A stretch of DNA of 64,000 bases from NCBI GenBank assembly GCA_009760855.2, contig WPIO01000009.1, positions 2,078,501-2,142,500 on the forward strand, in the 5' to 3' direction. This document shows positions 11,545 through 41,713 of the stretch, piece after piece (position 1 is the first letter of the stretch; each line of letters opens with the position of its first letter). This DNA is from Cristatella mucedo. Its lineage: Eukaryota > Bryozoa > Phylactolaemata > Cristatellidae. The notes beneath the pieces were generated by a model. It was not told the DNA's origin and ran no database searches. It was given only the letters and a program-made list of their open reading frames with translations. The translations under genes were made by a program, and so were the position numbers.

Positions 11545-12705
11545 GTCGCCTGTGAGTCGCAAGTGAGCTCCATGCTTTGGGAGCATACGAACTAAAGGCA
11601 TGGTCTCCAGAGGATTTGAAGTTTGTACCAGGTATAGGTAAACAGTTAGACTCCGAAAAGTGGGTGGTACGATGCTTAACCTAGTAGGGCAGTAGATCTG
11701 ATAGGTAGGCTGGAGCCCAAGAATAAAGGGACCTAAAAGTGAGTGACAAAACTTTGAAGTCGAGATGCGTCGTTTGACTGGTAGCCAGTGCAGGTCAGCG
11801 AGAAGTGGTATGATGTGGCAACTGCAACGTTCACGACAGACAAGCCTAGCTGCCGAGTTTTGCATTAACTGCAAAAGCACCTGATTGTACAGTCCGGTAG
11901 ACCAGCAAGCAGTGAGTTATAGAAGTCGAGATAGGATGTAACACACGCATGAACCAATTTAGATGTGGTATCCCTGTCTAAAAAAGCCCAAGTTTTAGCA
12001 ATGTTATGTAGCCGAAAGTAGGCAGACTTGAGTGCAGAGCTGATGTGGTCGTCTAATGAAAGGTCACTTTGGAACAGGACGCCTAGATTTCGTGTAGATT
12101 CAACAGTAGATATGCGGGCAGAGCCGATTTTGAGCGTTGACCTTTCCAATTTCAAAGTCATACTTGGTTTTCCCATAACTAGTAAGTTGGTTTTAGTATC
12201 ATTCAGTTTAAGAAAGCTTGCTGCCATCCATATGGGGATAGTAATAATAATAATAATCGAGAAGAACTTGGTTATCGATAGTGTGAAAAGCTGCCAAAAG
12301 ATCGAGCAAAACAAGCAGAGAGAATCCACCTGAGGCTGCATTCCTAAGATGATCGTATACACCCGAGTGATTATCTCTAAAGCCAGACTGGAACTTATTA
12401 GCAAGGTTTGAGCAAGTTTATTAGCAAGGTTTCAATGTATGAGTTCAGCTGGTCTGCTACGACTCCTTCCAGCTTTTTGATAGAAACGGTAGAAGGGAAA
12501 GTGGGCGAAGTTGGTCAAGTTCTCTTGATCTAGTTTTGCTTTCTTGAGTAGTGGCCAGACTAGAGCCTTATTGAAAGCTGCTATGACACGACCTGATGCT
12601 AATGACATGTTCATGGTGTTAGTTATGCGTGGCAGCAGCAGATCCATGCATCTCATAAGCAGGACAACAGGAATAGGGTCTAGATATAGTCTAGATCGAG
12701 GACAA
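11545..12705 (-). mobile_element. Second LINE family I copy, duplicated and internally deleted
   Basis: From high to low coordinates: fingers region (YLDPIPVVLLMRCMDLLLPR, LASGRVIAAFNKALVWPLLKK), RT motif A (LLVLLDLLAAFHTIDNQVLL, about 12330-12265), an (ATT)n run at about 12240-12258 where motif B and YADD should be, then KLNDTKTNLLVMGKPS, NLGVLFQSDLSLDDHISSAL and the C-terminal block, which repeats 11076-11400 about 480 bp away. The catalytic centre is deleted, so the copy is dead. Confidence 0.8.
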
Positions 12706-12709
12706 GTGC

Positions 12710-13872
<1,163 letters not shown>

Positions 13873-14019
13873 ATAGGTACCAATGCATGGAGCTATTTAC
13901 CCAGTTGAAGCCACCTGGTGGGCTACGGGAGAATGGATGTGGCTCCACTGGGTGAGGGATAAAGGGTGCAAAGAAAGACCTCTAACGAAAAAACAAAGTA
14001 AACAGCATGAATCTTGTCA

Positions 14020-14195
14020 CTGGGCCGTGATAGGTAAGGTGCCCGCCTGTCACAACCCAGGTCACGTGGGTTCGAATCCTGCAGTTAGGCGATTCTGTAT
14101 TGCTAACTGCAAGCGGTGGCGATAGCCGACATGGGTTTTCTGCTGCTCTAAAAATGAGGCCGTTGAATCAGCTAAGTTTCTGTGGCACCAGGTCG
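14020..14195 (+). mobile_element. SINE family B, near-complete copy
   Basis: tRNA-derived head with an exact pol III B box GGTTCGAATCC (14069-14079) and an A-box-like GGTAAGGTGCCCG upstream. The body is CTGCAAGCGGTGGCGATAGC and the 3' part TCTGCTGCTCTAAAAATGAG. It is not a functional tRNA: no folding acceptor stem, and it continues into the SINE body. Confidence 0.8.
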
Positions 14196-14244
14196 GTTAA
14201 ACGGCCAGAAAGTCAACAGTGCTCTGTTCCGGATCTGGAGCTTG

Positions 14245-14365
14245 AATGAGCGATTGCTGTGAGCGATTCTGTATTTGTCACTGCAAGCAGTGTGGCGATA
14301 GCCGCTCAGGCTCTTCTGCCGCTATATAAAAAAAATGAGACCGTAAAATTAGCTAACCATATTTT
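14245..14365 (+). mobile_element. SINE family B 3' fragment
   Basis: Matches the body and 3' part of the preceding copy (GCAAGCAGTGTGGCGATAGC, CTCTTCTGCCGCTATATAAA); the head is missing. Confidence 0.7.
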
Positions 14366-14608
14366 TTTAACTTTAACCCTGCCTCTGCCTGGCTCTGTTC
14401 GATTGCCTTCTATTTCTTAGATGGCAAATATCTCCCACAATGTTAACCCACGGTGAAGGCCAAGTAGTCAAGCATAGCGATACAAGCAGACGAAGGAGGT
14501 AAGACTAAGCGGCTGCTGCTGCTGCAGTCACTTTGTCCTATTCGATACGATCGTAGCCAGGATGCACTGCTGTTCATCGGCACAAACAGGTGCATAATCA
14601 GTATTCGT

Positions 14609-14645
14609 AGAGAGGTAGAGAGAGGAGAGAGAGAGAGAGAGTGAG

Positions 14646-14686
<41 letters not shown>

Positions 14687-14735
14687 AGGGAGATGCAGAG
14701 AGAGTGAGAGAGAGATGCAGAGAGAGTGAGGGAGA

Positions 14736-14802
<67 letters not shown>
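14609..14802. repeat. (GA)n microsatellite with GGGA/GTGA variants
   Basis: Interrupted purine array of about 190 bp. Confidence 0.97.
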
Positions 14803-14805
<3 letters not shown>

Positions 14806-14874
14806 GAGCAAGTTCATGGGTTTGGGACATCGTGTGAATAACTGCGATTCACTTAATGCATAACTCTTGACCTA

Positions 14875-15508
14875 TGCCCTTTAATCCTCTGCAGCCGGTG
14901 CAAAACTCAGTTCAATCTTTAATCGACGGCGTACCTGGCACATCACGTCACTCCTGTCGGAGGTTCCTGGCTATACCTATACTTTCTCAAGCCTACTGGT
15001 CGCTCCAGTCGCCTCTTGCACCTCAGCTGCTCCGACCTTTTTGTTCCAGTGCAGGCGTTGCCTGCTCACTGGCTCACCGCCTGCTTCTTGGCCTCAAGTT
15101 GTTTTGCCATTGCCATCAGCACTAAATTAAAATGTTGTGGTGATTGGGCCTTCAGTTCGTGTGCACCAAAAGTCTGGAACTCCCACCTGGCTTCTGTCAC
15201 CACTTGCAATGACTTTGCATCGTTTAAGTGTTAGCTAAAGACCTTCTGTTCAGCTCAGCTTCCGGTGCACCCCGACGAGCTGCCTTCTTGCTCCTGCAGT
15301 GCTTTGCACTCACACACTTGTGCATGAATCAGTGCTCGTATCTAATCAGGGGTACTACTAGCTCGTTGTCGTGCATTTTTTGTGTATTTTTGCATGCTAG
15401 TCTGAGTATAATACCGTGCATATCATTAAACCGTAAAGTGCCTAGAATGAGATTGAGTTCTCTGGGGCGCTTTACCAAGTGTATTATTATTATTATTATT
15501 ATTACATT
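14875..15508 (+). mobile_element. LINE fragment, ORF2 C-terminus with family I tail
   Basis: Degraded VQNSVQSLI block, then GDWAFSSCAPKVWNSHLASV and FKC-LKTFCSAQLP, a 3'UTR, and the tail AAAGTGCCTAGAATGAGATT with (ATT)n ending about 15508. Confidence 0.75.
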
Positions 15509-15527
15509 TTGGTTATTGCTTCTCTTA

Positions 15528-15608
15528 CGATAAACTGTGAAACACCTATACAGAATCTTGTTTCTCTAAGAGTGCTGTATAAAAGATTTATTATTATTAT
15601 CATTATTA
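15528..15608 (+). mobile_element. Divergent LINE tail, second in a stack of three
   Basis: GTGAAACACCTATACAGAAT with a closing TCTCTAAGAGTGCTGTATAA and (ATT)n. Confidence 0.6.
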
Positions 15609-15609
15609 T

Positions 15610-15697
15610 GCTTCCTTTGCAGCAAATGTAAAGTGCCTAGAAGAGATTGAGTTCTCTGAGGGTGCTATATCAAATCTATTATTATTATTATTGTTAT
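15610..15697 (+). mobile_element. LINE family I tail, third in the stack
   Basis: CTTTGCAGCAAATGTAAAGT, stem-loop with AGAAGAGATTGAGTTCTCTG, then (ATT)n. Confidence 0.8.
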
Positions 15698-16064
15698 TGT
15701 CGGTGACGTGCTTCCAGAAGCCATAATGGTGCTTTGGGTATTATGTTGCTGCTCAATAATTTTGTTGCACAATCCTCTCTTTGATGATGGCATTTCTTGA
15801 TGTTAGCTGCGGTAATCTTGAGCAAGCCCCTTACACACTTGCGACAGTGACAGTAGCTGAGGGGGAGACACTTCGATATGAGAGCTCCAACAATCCTGGT
15901 CACCGGGGGCCCGGAAAGCTGCTATGAGGAGCCATTAGAACACAATTAAAGCAGTCGTCTCTATGGCTGTGAAATCAGTTTGGGCCTTATAGGAGAGCAT
16001 TCAATATCCGAGTAACAACTCGCACACTAAGACACACACATAACTCGCGCGCACAACACACAGA

Positions 16065-16225
16065 TAAAAATGTTAGCTGATTCGATCGCCTCATTTGTAA
16101 AGCAGCAAGATCACCGCTCACCGCTTGCAGTGAGAAATAAATGATTTCCCATGATGCAGGACTCAAACCCACAACCCAAGCCAAGAAGAGTGAGTGCTTC
16201 ACTCCTGGGCTAAGACCCAAGGAAC
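16065..16225 (-). mobile_element. SINE family B
   Basis: Minus strand has the head with GGGTTTGAGTCCTGCATCA and the body GCAAGCGGTGAGCGGTGATC. Confidence 0.7.
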
Positions 16226-16544
16226 ACTCCTACTCAAAAGTCTTTTTCCAACCCGTATGGTGACACCCACCTGGTACTGGGGGGTGGATTTCAATTTTGC
16301 ATGCAGAAGAATAAAAAATCAATTTCTCTGCACTATAAGCTAAATGAATGCTTAATGCTTGGCTCAAGTTAAAATATTATATACAGGGCAAGTAGTTTAA
16401 CAGGAGGTCGGGCCTCCTACCGAGGCTTGTGATTCTCTCTCGTATTTGCTGTGCCGTCGAGTCCGGAAACCTTTTACAAGTCTCTGAGAGAAAATATTTC
16501 CCCAGTAATAATGCAGCTGCCGGCTAGACAGCTCCCCTCTGAGT

Positions 16545-17360
16545 CATAGCACGGACAGAATAGGAGACCTTCAAAGTTTTCCCAAAAATGCTCTATGGGA
16601 TTTACTGGTGATGGTGATGGACTCGGGCAACTCATTTTTCTGATAGCTGCTTCAAAGAAAACTTCAGAGAAAAGATTTTCGAAAGTCTTTTGTTTTGCTT
16701 TGTGCTTAAGGCCAGTGCCTAGCTGCCTTATGAATTCTTCTCTTAAAAGAGCTCTAGTGTTTTGCACACTAACATTTTTTTGCCAGTCGATATGCACATC
16801 TGGATTACTGTGCTTAAGTTTGTTAATACAGTGCAGAGCTCTGACGTGTCCGAGGAGCAGAAGCAGAGAGCCCAAACCATGACATGATTCACCAATGAAT
16901 TTCACTGTAGGCTGGAGCAGTCAGGGGGACACCTCATTTTCCGACTTACACATACTATTAGCAAACAGTATGAATCTGGACTCATCGGTTCATGAAACTC
17001 GACTCAAGTCGACTGGCATGTAGAAGGCCTGGTCCCGGGTACGTTTGAGCTGATCGCTTCTGTGTAGCCAAGGCTTGTGCCTGGCGACCATTCTCAATAC
17101 GCCACACAAGAGGCAAGTCTTTATGCTTCTGACCATGCGGGTAGTGATCGTCGGCCACTGATAGTGGTGCTCTGTGTTGCAGGACGAACCAGCACGTCCG
17201 GGTGAAGGTTCATTCTGCCGGGTCGTCTTCAATAGGCGACATGAGAGCAGTCTTCTAGCCATGCTTCGGCGTGCTTCAAAATTTTTCAGGATTGTCCCTC
17301 TACTGCCAGTTTTAGAGTCCGTACCACTTCTAGATCGTGTAGGGCCCATTTCATTCAAGG
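16545..17360 (-). pseudogene. Tc1/mariner transposase relic
   Basis: Minus-strand fragments in transposase order: an HTH-region piece ending VARHKPWL (about 17085), TDESRFILFANS (first catalytic Asp region, about 16985-16950), QPTVKFIGESCHGLGS (matching PTVKHGGGSVMVWG, about 16910-16860) and SPVNPIEHFWENFE (matching SPDLNPIEHLW, about 16610-16570). The middle, including the second catalytic Asp, is not recognisable. Stops and frameshifts occur throughout. Terminal inverted repeats were not found. Confidence 0.72.
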
Positions 17361-18034
17361 TCTGCAGTCGTCCTCTCGTAACACTGTCGAGTGGTGTCTT
17401 TTACCAGGCTTGTGAGCCAAACCCACTGGAAGAAGCCGGCTCTCTGCTGGTGGATAGAGTAGAGCCCTCCCCCACCCAACCAATCCCTGCCCATAGTGAT
17501 TGTGGAGCAGAATGCCAAACAATTGCCAGCTTGTTTGGTTTAAAGAACCACAATGTTTAAATACCCAAGCTCCATAGCAACCGCATGTTTTTTTTGCAGT
17601 TTTAAAATGCATCACACACTAACAAAGAGCAACAGCTGCTCCACTTTGACTTGGGCAGTCAAGGTTTACATGTCCGAGCTGTGCTTGATGTGCTATCTGA
17701 TGTACTCAGTTTAAAGGGTTTATCTGAGGTCGGCCTGCTTTATAGAGCACTTATAAAGAATGCGATGTGCATTGGGGAAGGCAGACACGTGGAAGCTCAG
17801 ACCTCCTGGACAATGGGCTTGAGAACAAACAGTGCACTCCAAACCCGTCCGTGCTGATTAGTCTAGCCAACGAGACATGAGCCCAGTCTGCTTGCATTGC
17901 TTTAACACTCTGGGTGCTTCTCATGCACAAAAAAAGCAGTCGATCTCATCGTCTGGCTACAGTTTTACTTATGTGTGCGCATGCTTGTACGAGCACATTC
18001 GCATCATCGTGATATAATTGAAAAATATATGTAA

Positions 18035-18190
18035 TTGATTTGTATCGCGCCCTAAAACAAAGCTTAATCTCTATTCAGGCGCTTCACATATGCCACGGGA
18101 CTCTCGAGCCCACGACCTAGGCACCAAGTACATTAACCTTGACCTTGGTCGATGCGAGCACATTAACTGCTGGGCCAAACCAGCAGCAAT
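18035..18190 (-). mobile_element. SINE family A
   Basis: Minus strand: tRNA-like head (TGGTTTGGCCCAGCAGTTAA, then a B-box region near GTGGGCTCGAGAG), ending in AAGCGCCTGAATAGAGATTA and a degenerate closing stem. Confidence 0.75.
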
Positions 18191-18259
18191 TCAAATCTAT
18201 CCTGAGATAAAGGAGATTGTGTGAGTGTCACGCCGAAGTGTTTTCTATAACACGCTCAA

Positions 18260-18360
18260 GCAAACAATCCTCTTAACAAAGCCTGCTGCAAGAGGGGTGA
18301 TAGCCACTATGGCTGTTCTGCTGCTATATAAATGAGGCTGTTAGATCAGCTGACCTTCAC
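18260..18360 (+). mobile_element. SINE family B 3' fragment
   Basis: GCAAGAGGGGTGATAGCCAC and TCTGCTGCTATATAAATGAG. Confidence 0.65.
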
Positions 18361-18364
18361 TTTT

Positions 18365-19425
18365 TTATTCTGCGTGCACGAATTGTAAGAGCATAAGCTG
18401 CCAAGTGCGATGGAGAAAGACTGTCCACGGTCTTTTGTTTTGATCACGTGAGGTTCTGCAATCATATTGCAGCTGCAGTTATGTGAGACCACCTGCTTCC
18501 GACTTTAGGGTAGCTCTGTGGTAGTCTCAGTGCTTGAGAGGGTGCTCAATTGCATTTGGTGTGATCCAAATGTTTTTCAAAAACAGGCATAATTATTTTA
18601 ATTTTACTGTTTTAATTAATACACCACAATTAAAGAAAGCAGCACAACTGCATTTTGAGTGCAGTCATAATTTTAAAAGCCATTACGATTGCACTACAAA
18701 ATGGTGAACCTTTGCTTGTGACCTCATGGCCCAATAGTATGTACGATCGCCTTAGCACTACACAGATACACTGCGGCTAAGGTGACTTGCGGCAACCTCA
18801 CAGGTTGCCTCCCATCCCACTTCTGATCGTACACTTTACTAGCCAACCAGATCAAAGGTCGACGATCGAGAGATCGGCAAAAATCCTCCTCATTCACAGG
18901 GGCATCTCACAGGAAATCGTACGAGAGAGCTCAATCCAGACCAGAATCAGCGGTTTTAAGAGCCTGGACACCTTTGCAAGCAAAGCCATGCACCAACGTA
19001 TTGCCAGTAAAACCGCACAAGCTATCGCTGATCCTCCAGTCAGCAGCTAGGGAAAAATACTGCTGATCTAGAAAGCTAAGGACATAGCACCTGAGATTTT
19101 TTTGCACTTCCGTCACGTAATCAGGGTAATCACATTATCAGCTTGCTTACCTTCCTAATTCGAGTCGAAGGTGCTTGAGAATTAATTCTAGGTCTCACGA
19201 GCTCATTGCCGATGCTCTTGCTTTACTTTGGCTTTTCGCTGCATGATATTCACTGTTCGACCGGCTGCAGTGGGGAGCTGAAATGAAGCAGGAAACTGGC
19301 CTCGCGGCTCGAAAGTGCTGCTTAAAAAGAAGTGCCCGTCGTGCGCGTATGCACGGGTCGTGTCTCTGAACCCTCGGTTGTGTGTTGTTACCTCTTCTGG
19401 CACAGCTGGCATGGTATCTACTGAA
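18365..19425. other. No supported gene
   Basis: AT-richer unique sequence; an 87-codon plus-strand ORF at 18787 has no recognisable features. Confidence 0.4.
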
Positions 19426-19427
19426 AC

Positions 19428-19429
<2 letters not shown>

Positions 19430-19463
<34 letters not shown>
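19430..19463. repeat. (CTG)n microsatellite
   Basis: About 11 units. On the minus strand it would encode poly-Ser within a 94-codon ORF that is not otherwise supported. Confidence 0.95.
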
Positions 19464-19464
<1 letters not shown>

Positions 19465-19489
19465 CTGTTCATCACTGGTGATGGCACGC

Positions 19490-19650
19490 TATGTACGGCG
19501 GTTGCTCTTCACAATCTAGGTCCGACGTCGTTCGAATCCTGTGGCGGCGGGCAATCCCTCATTGTCACAAGCGGTGGTGATCGCCTTTAAGGCTCTTCTG
19601 CCACTAAACAAAAAGGGGCTGCTAAATCGGCTAGTATTTTTTTTAGGTGA
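19490..19650 (+). mobile_element. SINE family B
   Basis: B-box-like CGTTCGAATCC, body CACAAGCGGTGGTGATCGCC, and CTCTTCTGCCACTAAACAAA. Confidence 0.7.
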
Positions 19651-19947
19651 ATCCTTCAGCTGATGACCAGGCAGGTGCATGCCCACCACCGAAGCTGTTC
19701 TACGTACGTGTTCCTACGCAGCAGCTGTCAGTGCACACAAGCGCTAGCGAACCGTGAAAGACTGGTAGTGCAGCTGCGTCTGGCAACCAACCTGCAGCTC
19801 TCTACAGTCACATTTCTACGATTGACTCCCCCTGCTGGACTCACTCACGTGGTTGCACCTGCTGCACCCCCTGCTTTCCGAGGCTTCTTGCAGTGGCATG
19901 CAGAAAAAGTGATGCCCTAGCATGCTGGCAGAATGCTTGAACACGTA

Positions 19948-19953
19948 TTTATT
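19948..19953 (-). promoter_or_regulatory. Candidate poly(A) signal for the isthmin-like gene
   Basis: AATAAA on the minus strand, about 1 kb beyond the stop codon and beyond the (TA)n array. It is the first canonical hexamer I see downstream; transcript ends cannot be confirmed from DNA. Confidence 0.25.
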
Positions 19954-20357
19954 AATCGCAGGCAGCTTACAGATCACAGACAAGTGGGAATAGCGAACAT
20001 CACCAAAGAGATGGGTTCACTCCCTGCGATGCGCTCGACCCGAGTGGATGAATGGAAGCATCGTTCTGAGGTGGGACAAAGAATGACAGAGCAAACCAAG
20101 TGCACTACAGCAGCAACGAGCGAGAGAAAGGTCAAAGGTTACTGAAGCAAAAACAGACGACCAAGTATCGAAGGAGAAATAAATATTGTACATACGCATC
20201 GTCGCCGCCAATCGGGCAGATTCGCTCTGCCCGAGGCTTGACTTCAATGCATGCCTTCCTGCCCTGGAGGGGCTCGTGAAGGAAGGCAAGCGACTGCACG
20301 CCACGCACGAGTTAGCATAAATATGTATGCATACATACATATACATATACACACATG

Positions 20358-20359
<2 letters not shown>

Positions 20360-20412
<53 letters not shown>
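20360..20412. repeat. (TA)n microsatellite
   Basis: AT array following ACATATACACACATGTATATG, about 550 bp beyond the isthmin-like stop and possibly within its 3'UTR. Confidence 0.95.
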
Positions 20413-20416
<4 letters not shown>

Positions 20417-20957
20417 GTAAGACGGGAAATAGGAGAGACAAAGCGTGGTTCTATGAGTAAAAAACTAGATTCTCTGGGCAAGATTGTTACAGCGACTTCA
20501 TGCACGAGCAACGACAAGCAACGAGATCGCCGAGGCACACCAGTCACACGCTGGCCGAGGCCGACGAGCACAGTTCCTCCCGGTAGGCCAGCCGGTCGTG
20601 GTCTGCAGCCGGAGTCGGCCCATCCACGTCCTGACCGGAAGAGCAACACCAGCAAGTGTCGCCGGGTGCCATCAAATGCAAGGAGATTCATTTGTACCGT
20701 GGGTTCTGTCCTCCAGCAGGAGCAGCAGCAGTCGCCAGCGGACACACTCCTTGAAGGCTCGAGAATCAGGGCAGGCTGGAGCAAGCAGCTTTAGGGCACC
20801 GCCGGCCGGTCAGCAGCAGGTACACGAGCACTGCCGGCCGCTCGGCGTCTCAGCAGCTAGCAGCAGCTCAGTGCAGCTGCCGGAGCCGACGACTCAAGTG
20901 ATGCGCCGCAGGCAGCGTTGCGCCGGAAGAGGCACCACCGTCCGAGCCAAGCACTCA

Positions 20958-38112
<17,155 letters not shown>

Positions 38113-38999
38113 GGCGGCGAGCGAGTGGCGACGGGTAGCGGGAGGCGGCTGCGCTGCCGACAGCGGGAGCGGCGGCGGCGGCGACTCAGAACGGCCAAGT
38201 GAGGCTAAGCCGGGAGGGCAGGGACGAGATTGCGGCTGGCACGCGTCACTCTGCTGCCGTGGGCCGGATAAGTGCTCGGCCGTGAATGGCGAACAAAGCC
38301 GGCTGTGCCGCGATAACTTGTGACAGCTGCTCGTGGCAATTTTGACAAAAGCGCAGCGCAGAGTGGCGGACAATGACGCGGTGTCAGGAGATAAGCTGAA
38401 GATGATCTACATTACGCCGGCGACGCGGAGGTGCTACGCTAATGACCCGCTCGCTCGGTCGCTAGCGCACGCTTAGCCGCATAGGGCCGAGGTCCTATGC
38501 GGCGGGCGACCGCTGCTTATGGGGGGGGGAGGGCTGAGCCGAGGTGCGGGAGGCAGAGGCGGCGCGGCAGCAGCGGCCCGGCGGCAGCGACGGCAGCGCT
38601 CGATCGAAGCAAGGCAAGCTCGCTCGAAGTGGCTTCGCGCGAAGCCAATCGCTGCGCCCTGCTAAAAGAAAAGCGAGGCGTGCCACCCGGACACTTTGCG
38701 GACGATTTGCCGCTCTTTAGACAGAGCGCATTGCCCGTCGACCTCGCGGCGCCGCTGACAAATGCCGGCGCTCGGTTCCAGAAGGGGGCACCTTGGTTCT
38801 CCAGGGGATCGCAACAAATGGGTGGCACTGCTTTGGCTGCGGAGTAAAACCCGCGGTAAAATAAGAAAAAAGGTCTGGTACAAATTTGGAAGGTCGTCGC
38901 GAACTCATTAATTTGTGCAGCGCTACGACGGTCGTTCGCGACATCGTTTCGTTGTGAGAGATGGCGAAGTCGCAGGAGTTGGTTCCTTTGCACCAATTG

Positions 39000-39080
39000 C
39001 AAACCACCTAGAAAGAGAATTGAGTTCTCTGAGGGTGCTATACCAAGTGTTTGTTATACCAAGTATTCTTATTATCATTG
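39000..39080 (+). mobile_element. LINE family I tail
   Basis: CACCTAGAAAGAGAATTGAG with the closing stem and a decayed ATT repeat. Confidence 0.75.
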
Positions 39081-40477
39081 AACGTACGGTCCCAGACGCG
39101 GTGGACCGAAGTTACAGCCATTCGTCAACTCTTCGACAAGGAATCCTAGCGACAAGAGTAGCCAGCGACTCTCCTCCGACCTGTTGACTCCCCTCCGCCC
39201 CGCTCCGCCGCCGTGCCGCCTGGGAGGGCAAAGGGCAGAGGGCAAAGGAATGCCGTCGAGCTGCGCTGCCGACTCGACAGAGAGTGCCGACGTCCGCAGC
39301 AGATGCCGCCATTCGTCCCCGCGGCTGCCGCGCTTTCTGCGCCGGCTCCGGCGGCGGCGAGCGCAGCGCAGCTGTTGCCGTCCGTCGGCTGGGCTGCGCA
39401 GCGACGTCGGATGTGCAGCCGAGCCCTGCCAACCGCGCGAGCGGGCGTGCGGGCCCCGAGCGCACTGAAGCGGCCTTCGCGCCCGCGCGCGAGCGAGCGC
39501 TCGCGCGCCCTTCTCCGGATGCCGCCGCAAGAAGCCTCGCTCACTTTCGCGGAAGAGCTCGGAGCTGCCCAGACGACAGGCCCAGCCCGCCGCCGCTCCC
39601 CGCGAGCTCCGCGGGCGAGTCACTCGCCGCGCGGGCGGGCCGCGAGCGCCCGGCCCGCCCGCGCGGCCCGGACCAAACGCGGGCCACTCGCGTCCGGACC
39701 TTTCGCGCGCGCGCGCGCGGCCGCCCCTGGCTTTGCGGGTCCGGCACTCCGCGAGCGTGCGAGCCCCCGACGCGAGAGCTGCGCACTCAGATAAAGGTGT
39801 CGATGTGCGCGGCGGCCGGCTCGATAAACTGGGCTGCCGTTGCTGCCTCCGCCGCTGCAGAAGCGCCGCCGATATCCGGAGACACTGTTGCCCGCTGCTG
39901 CTCTCATCTTGCCGACATCGTGCCCGCACCGGACGAGTGTTGGCACTTCGCATTTGCGCCGCTGCCGACTGCCGACAGCCCGCGCCGTTGATAAACCTGA
40001 CACTTTTGTGGGCCGTCGGCTTGGGCCACTCGAGCGCTCGTGCTTCCGGCCCGCGGCGGCGGCCTGAGGGGCAACCGCACGAGACGGGCGGACCGGCCGC
40101 TAGAGCTTCGAGAGGCTTCGCTCGCGCTCGGTGCACCCGAAACGCGTCAAGGCTTCGAGCGTTTGCCTTGGCGCGCGCGCGCGCACTTTCGGCTCGGAAG
40201 GAGCGAGCGAGAGAGAGGCGCGGCCGCGCGTCGTCGGCGCTCGCTCGGTAGCCCCGCCCGTCGGCGGCCGAGGCAAGCGGGCGGCCCAGCGGCGTACGTC
40301 TGGCGTCCGGCGCACTGTCGGCGCTTGAGCATACAAACTGCCCTGCGTCGTCGCGGGTGCGTTTGGCCGCAAGGTTGTACTCGTGCGAATTGCAGCGCAA
40401 TCAAGAGGGAAGAGTAAGAGGGCGGAGGTAACTAAATATATAGTATATTAGTAATATAAGTATATATAAGTATATAG

Positions 40478-40887
40478 TCCTCAAATCCTTTGGAGACCGT
40501 GCATTTAGTTCGTATGCTCCCAAAGTTCGTATGCTCCCAGCCTGGAAGTCCCTCCCGACCTGCGTCAGAACATTCCCTGACCTGACCACATTTAAAAGGA
40601 TCTTAAAAACACACCTATTTAGGACAGCATTTAGCGAGTCCCCGTGATTCGTCCTTAATGTGCTTATGCGTGCTGACACTGTGCATGCTGCCACTAACCA
40701 CATTTGCATGCTGACCCTGTGCATGTCACCCCTAACCATGTTATTCAACTTGTTTGTTTTTCAAGCATGATTTTACTTACCATTCAATTGCATTTCCCTT
40801 TGCAGCAAATGTAAAGCGCCTAAAAAGAGATTGAGTTCTCTGGGGGCGCTTTATCAAGTACATTATTATTATTATTATTATTATTAT
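40478..40887 (+). mobile_element. LINE family I fragment: ORF2 end, 3'UTR, tail
   Basis: TCAAATCCTTTGGAGACCGT (the KSFGDR block), a short internal duplication of TTCGTATGCTCCCA, FKRILKTHLFRTAF, the 3'UTR, stem-loop and (ATT)n. An insertion into the CpG island, with AT-rich flanking sequence on its left. Confidence 0.85.
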
Positions 40888-41686
40888 AGTGAGAGATAGC
40901 CAAAGAGAGGGAGGAGGGTGGGAGAAAGGGAGAGAGGGAGGGGTCTGTCAGCGAATGCCGGCATTCGCTGAGGAATCTGCCAAGGTTAAAACCCCATCGC
41001 CAGAAGCTGTTTGGCGCTGACGATGCAGTCAGCGTGAAACAGCTCGCTCGTTTCGCTGAAAGCGTCTCGCTTCCGTAGACAGTTCGGCTTTTCTCCACAA
41101 CTCCATAACTAACTCAGCGCCGAGTACGGGCGCGGGCGTGCGATGCAGCTTTGCGGAACGTCGAAAAGAAAATGTGGCGTCTATATTGCTGCTAGCACGT
41201 CGCACAGGCGACAAATGCAAACGCTATAGCCGAAGTATCCCTGAAATAAAACCACGACTATATATAGCCACTTACAACGACGCGGACAGGCCATTTAGCT
41301 CTTCGCGTTGACTACGTCCGTCGTTATGACGCCGTCAGCCCGAAAAGCTACAACGTATCGCCAGAGGCAGAAGGGAAGCAGCGAACGTACCGTCGGCGCG
41401 TACGCGTACGGCGGCGCGCCTGCGGGACGCTGCGGGCCGAATGCGTGCTTACATCTTGTAAGCCTAGCGGGTACCCGACAAATACAGCTCAGCAAGAAAA
41501 CGCGCAGCAAGTAAAGCTGCTAAAATAGCGCGCGCGCGGACAACGGGCGCGTCATAGCAGCGAACAGACACACGAGCGGCTCTGTCGGTTCCGACACTTT
41601 GCGGACATTGGCCTTGAAGTTTCGTTTATTTCAGCCTCGACGGTTTAGCATTATGGGAAGCAGAGAGCGCTCGCCGATTTGATAAG

Positions 41687-41713
41687 ACTCTCTCTCTCTC
41701 TCTCTCTCTCTCA
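41687..41713. repeat. (TC)n microsatellite
   Basis: Short TC run inside the CpG island. Confidence 0.9.

Noticed and set aside
14020..14100. tRNA gene (B box GGTTCGAATCC)
   Set aside because: The same head recurs attached to a shared body and 3' end, which defines a SINE; no intact cloverleaf was seen.
39075..40400. 441-codon minus-strand ORF, the longest in the window
   Set aside because: It lies in the CpG island where stop codons are rare; the product is Arg/Ala low complexity and several frames on both strands are open over the same DNA.
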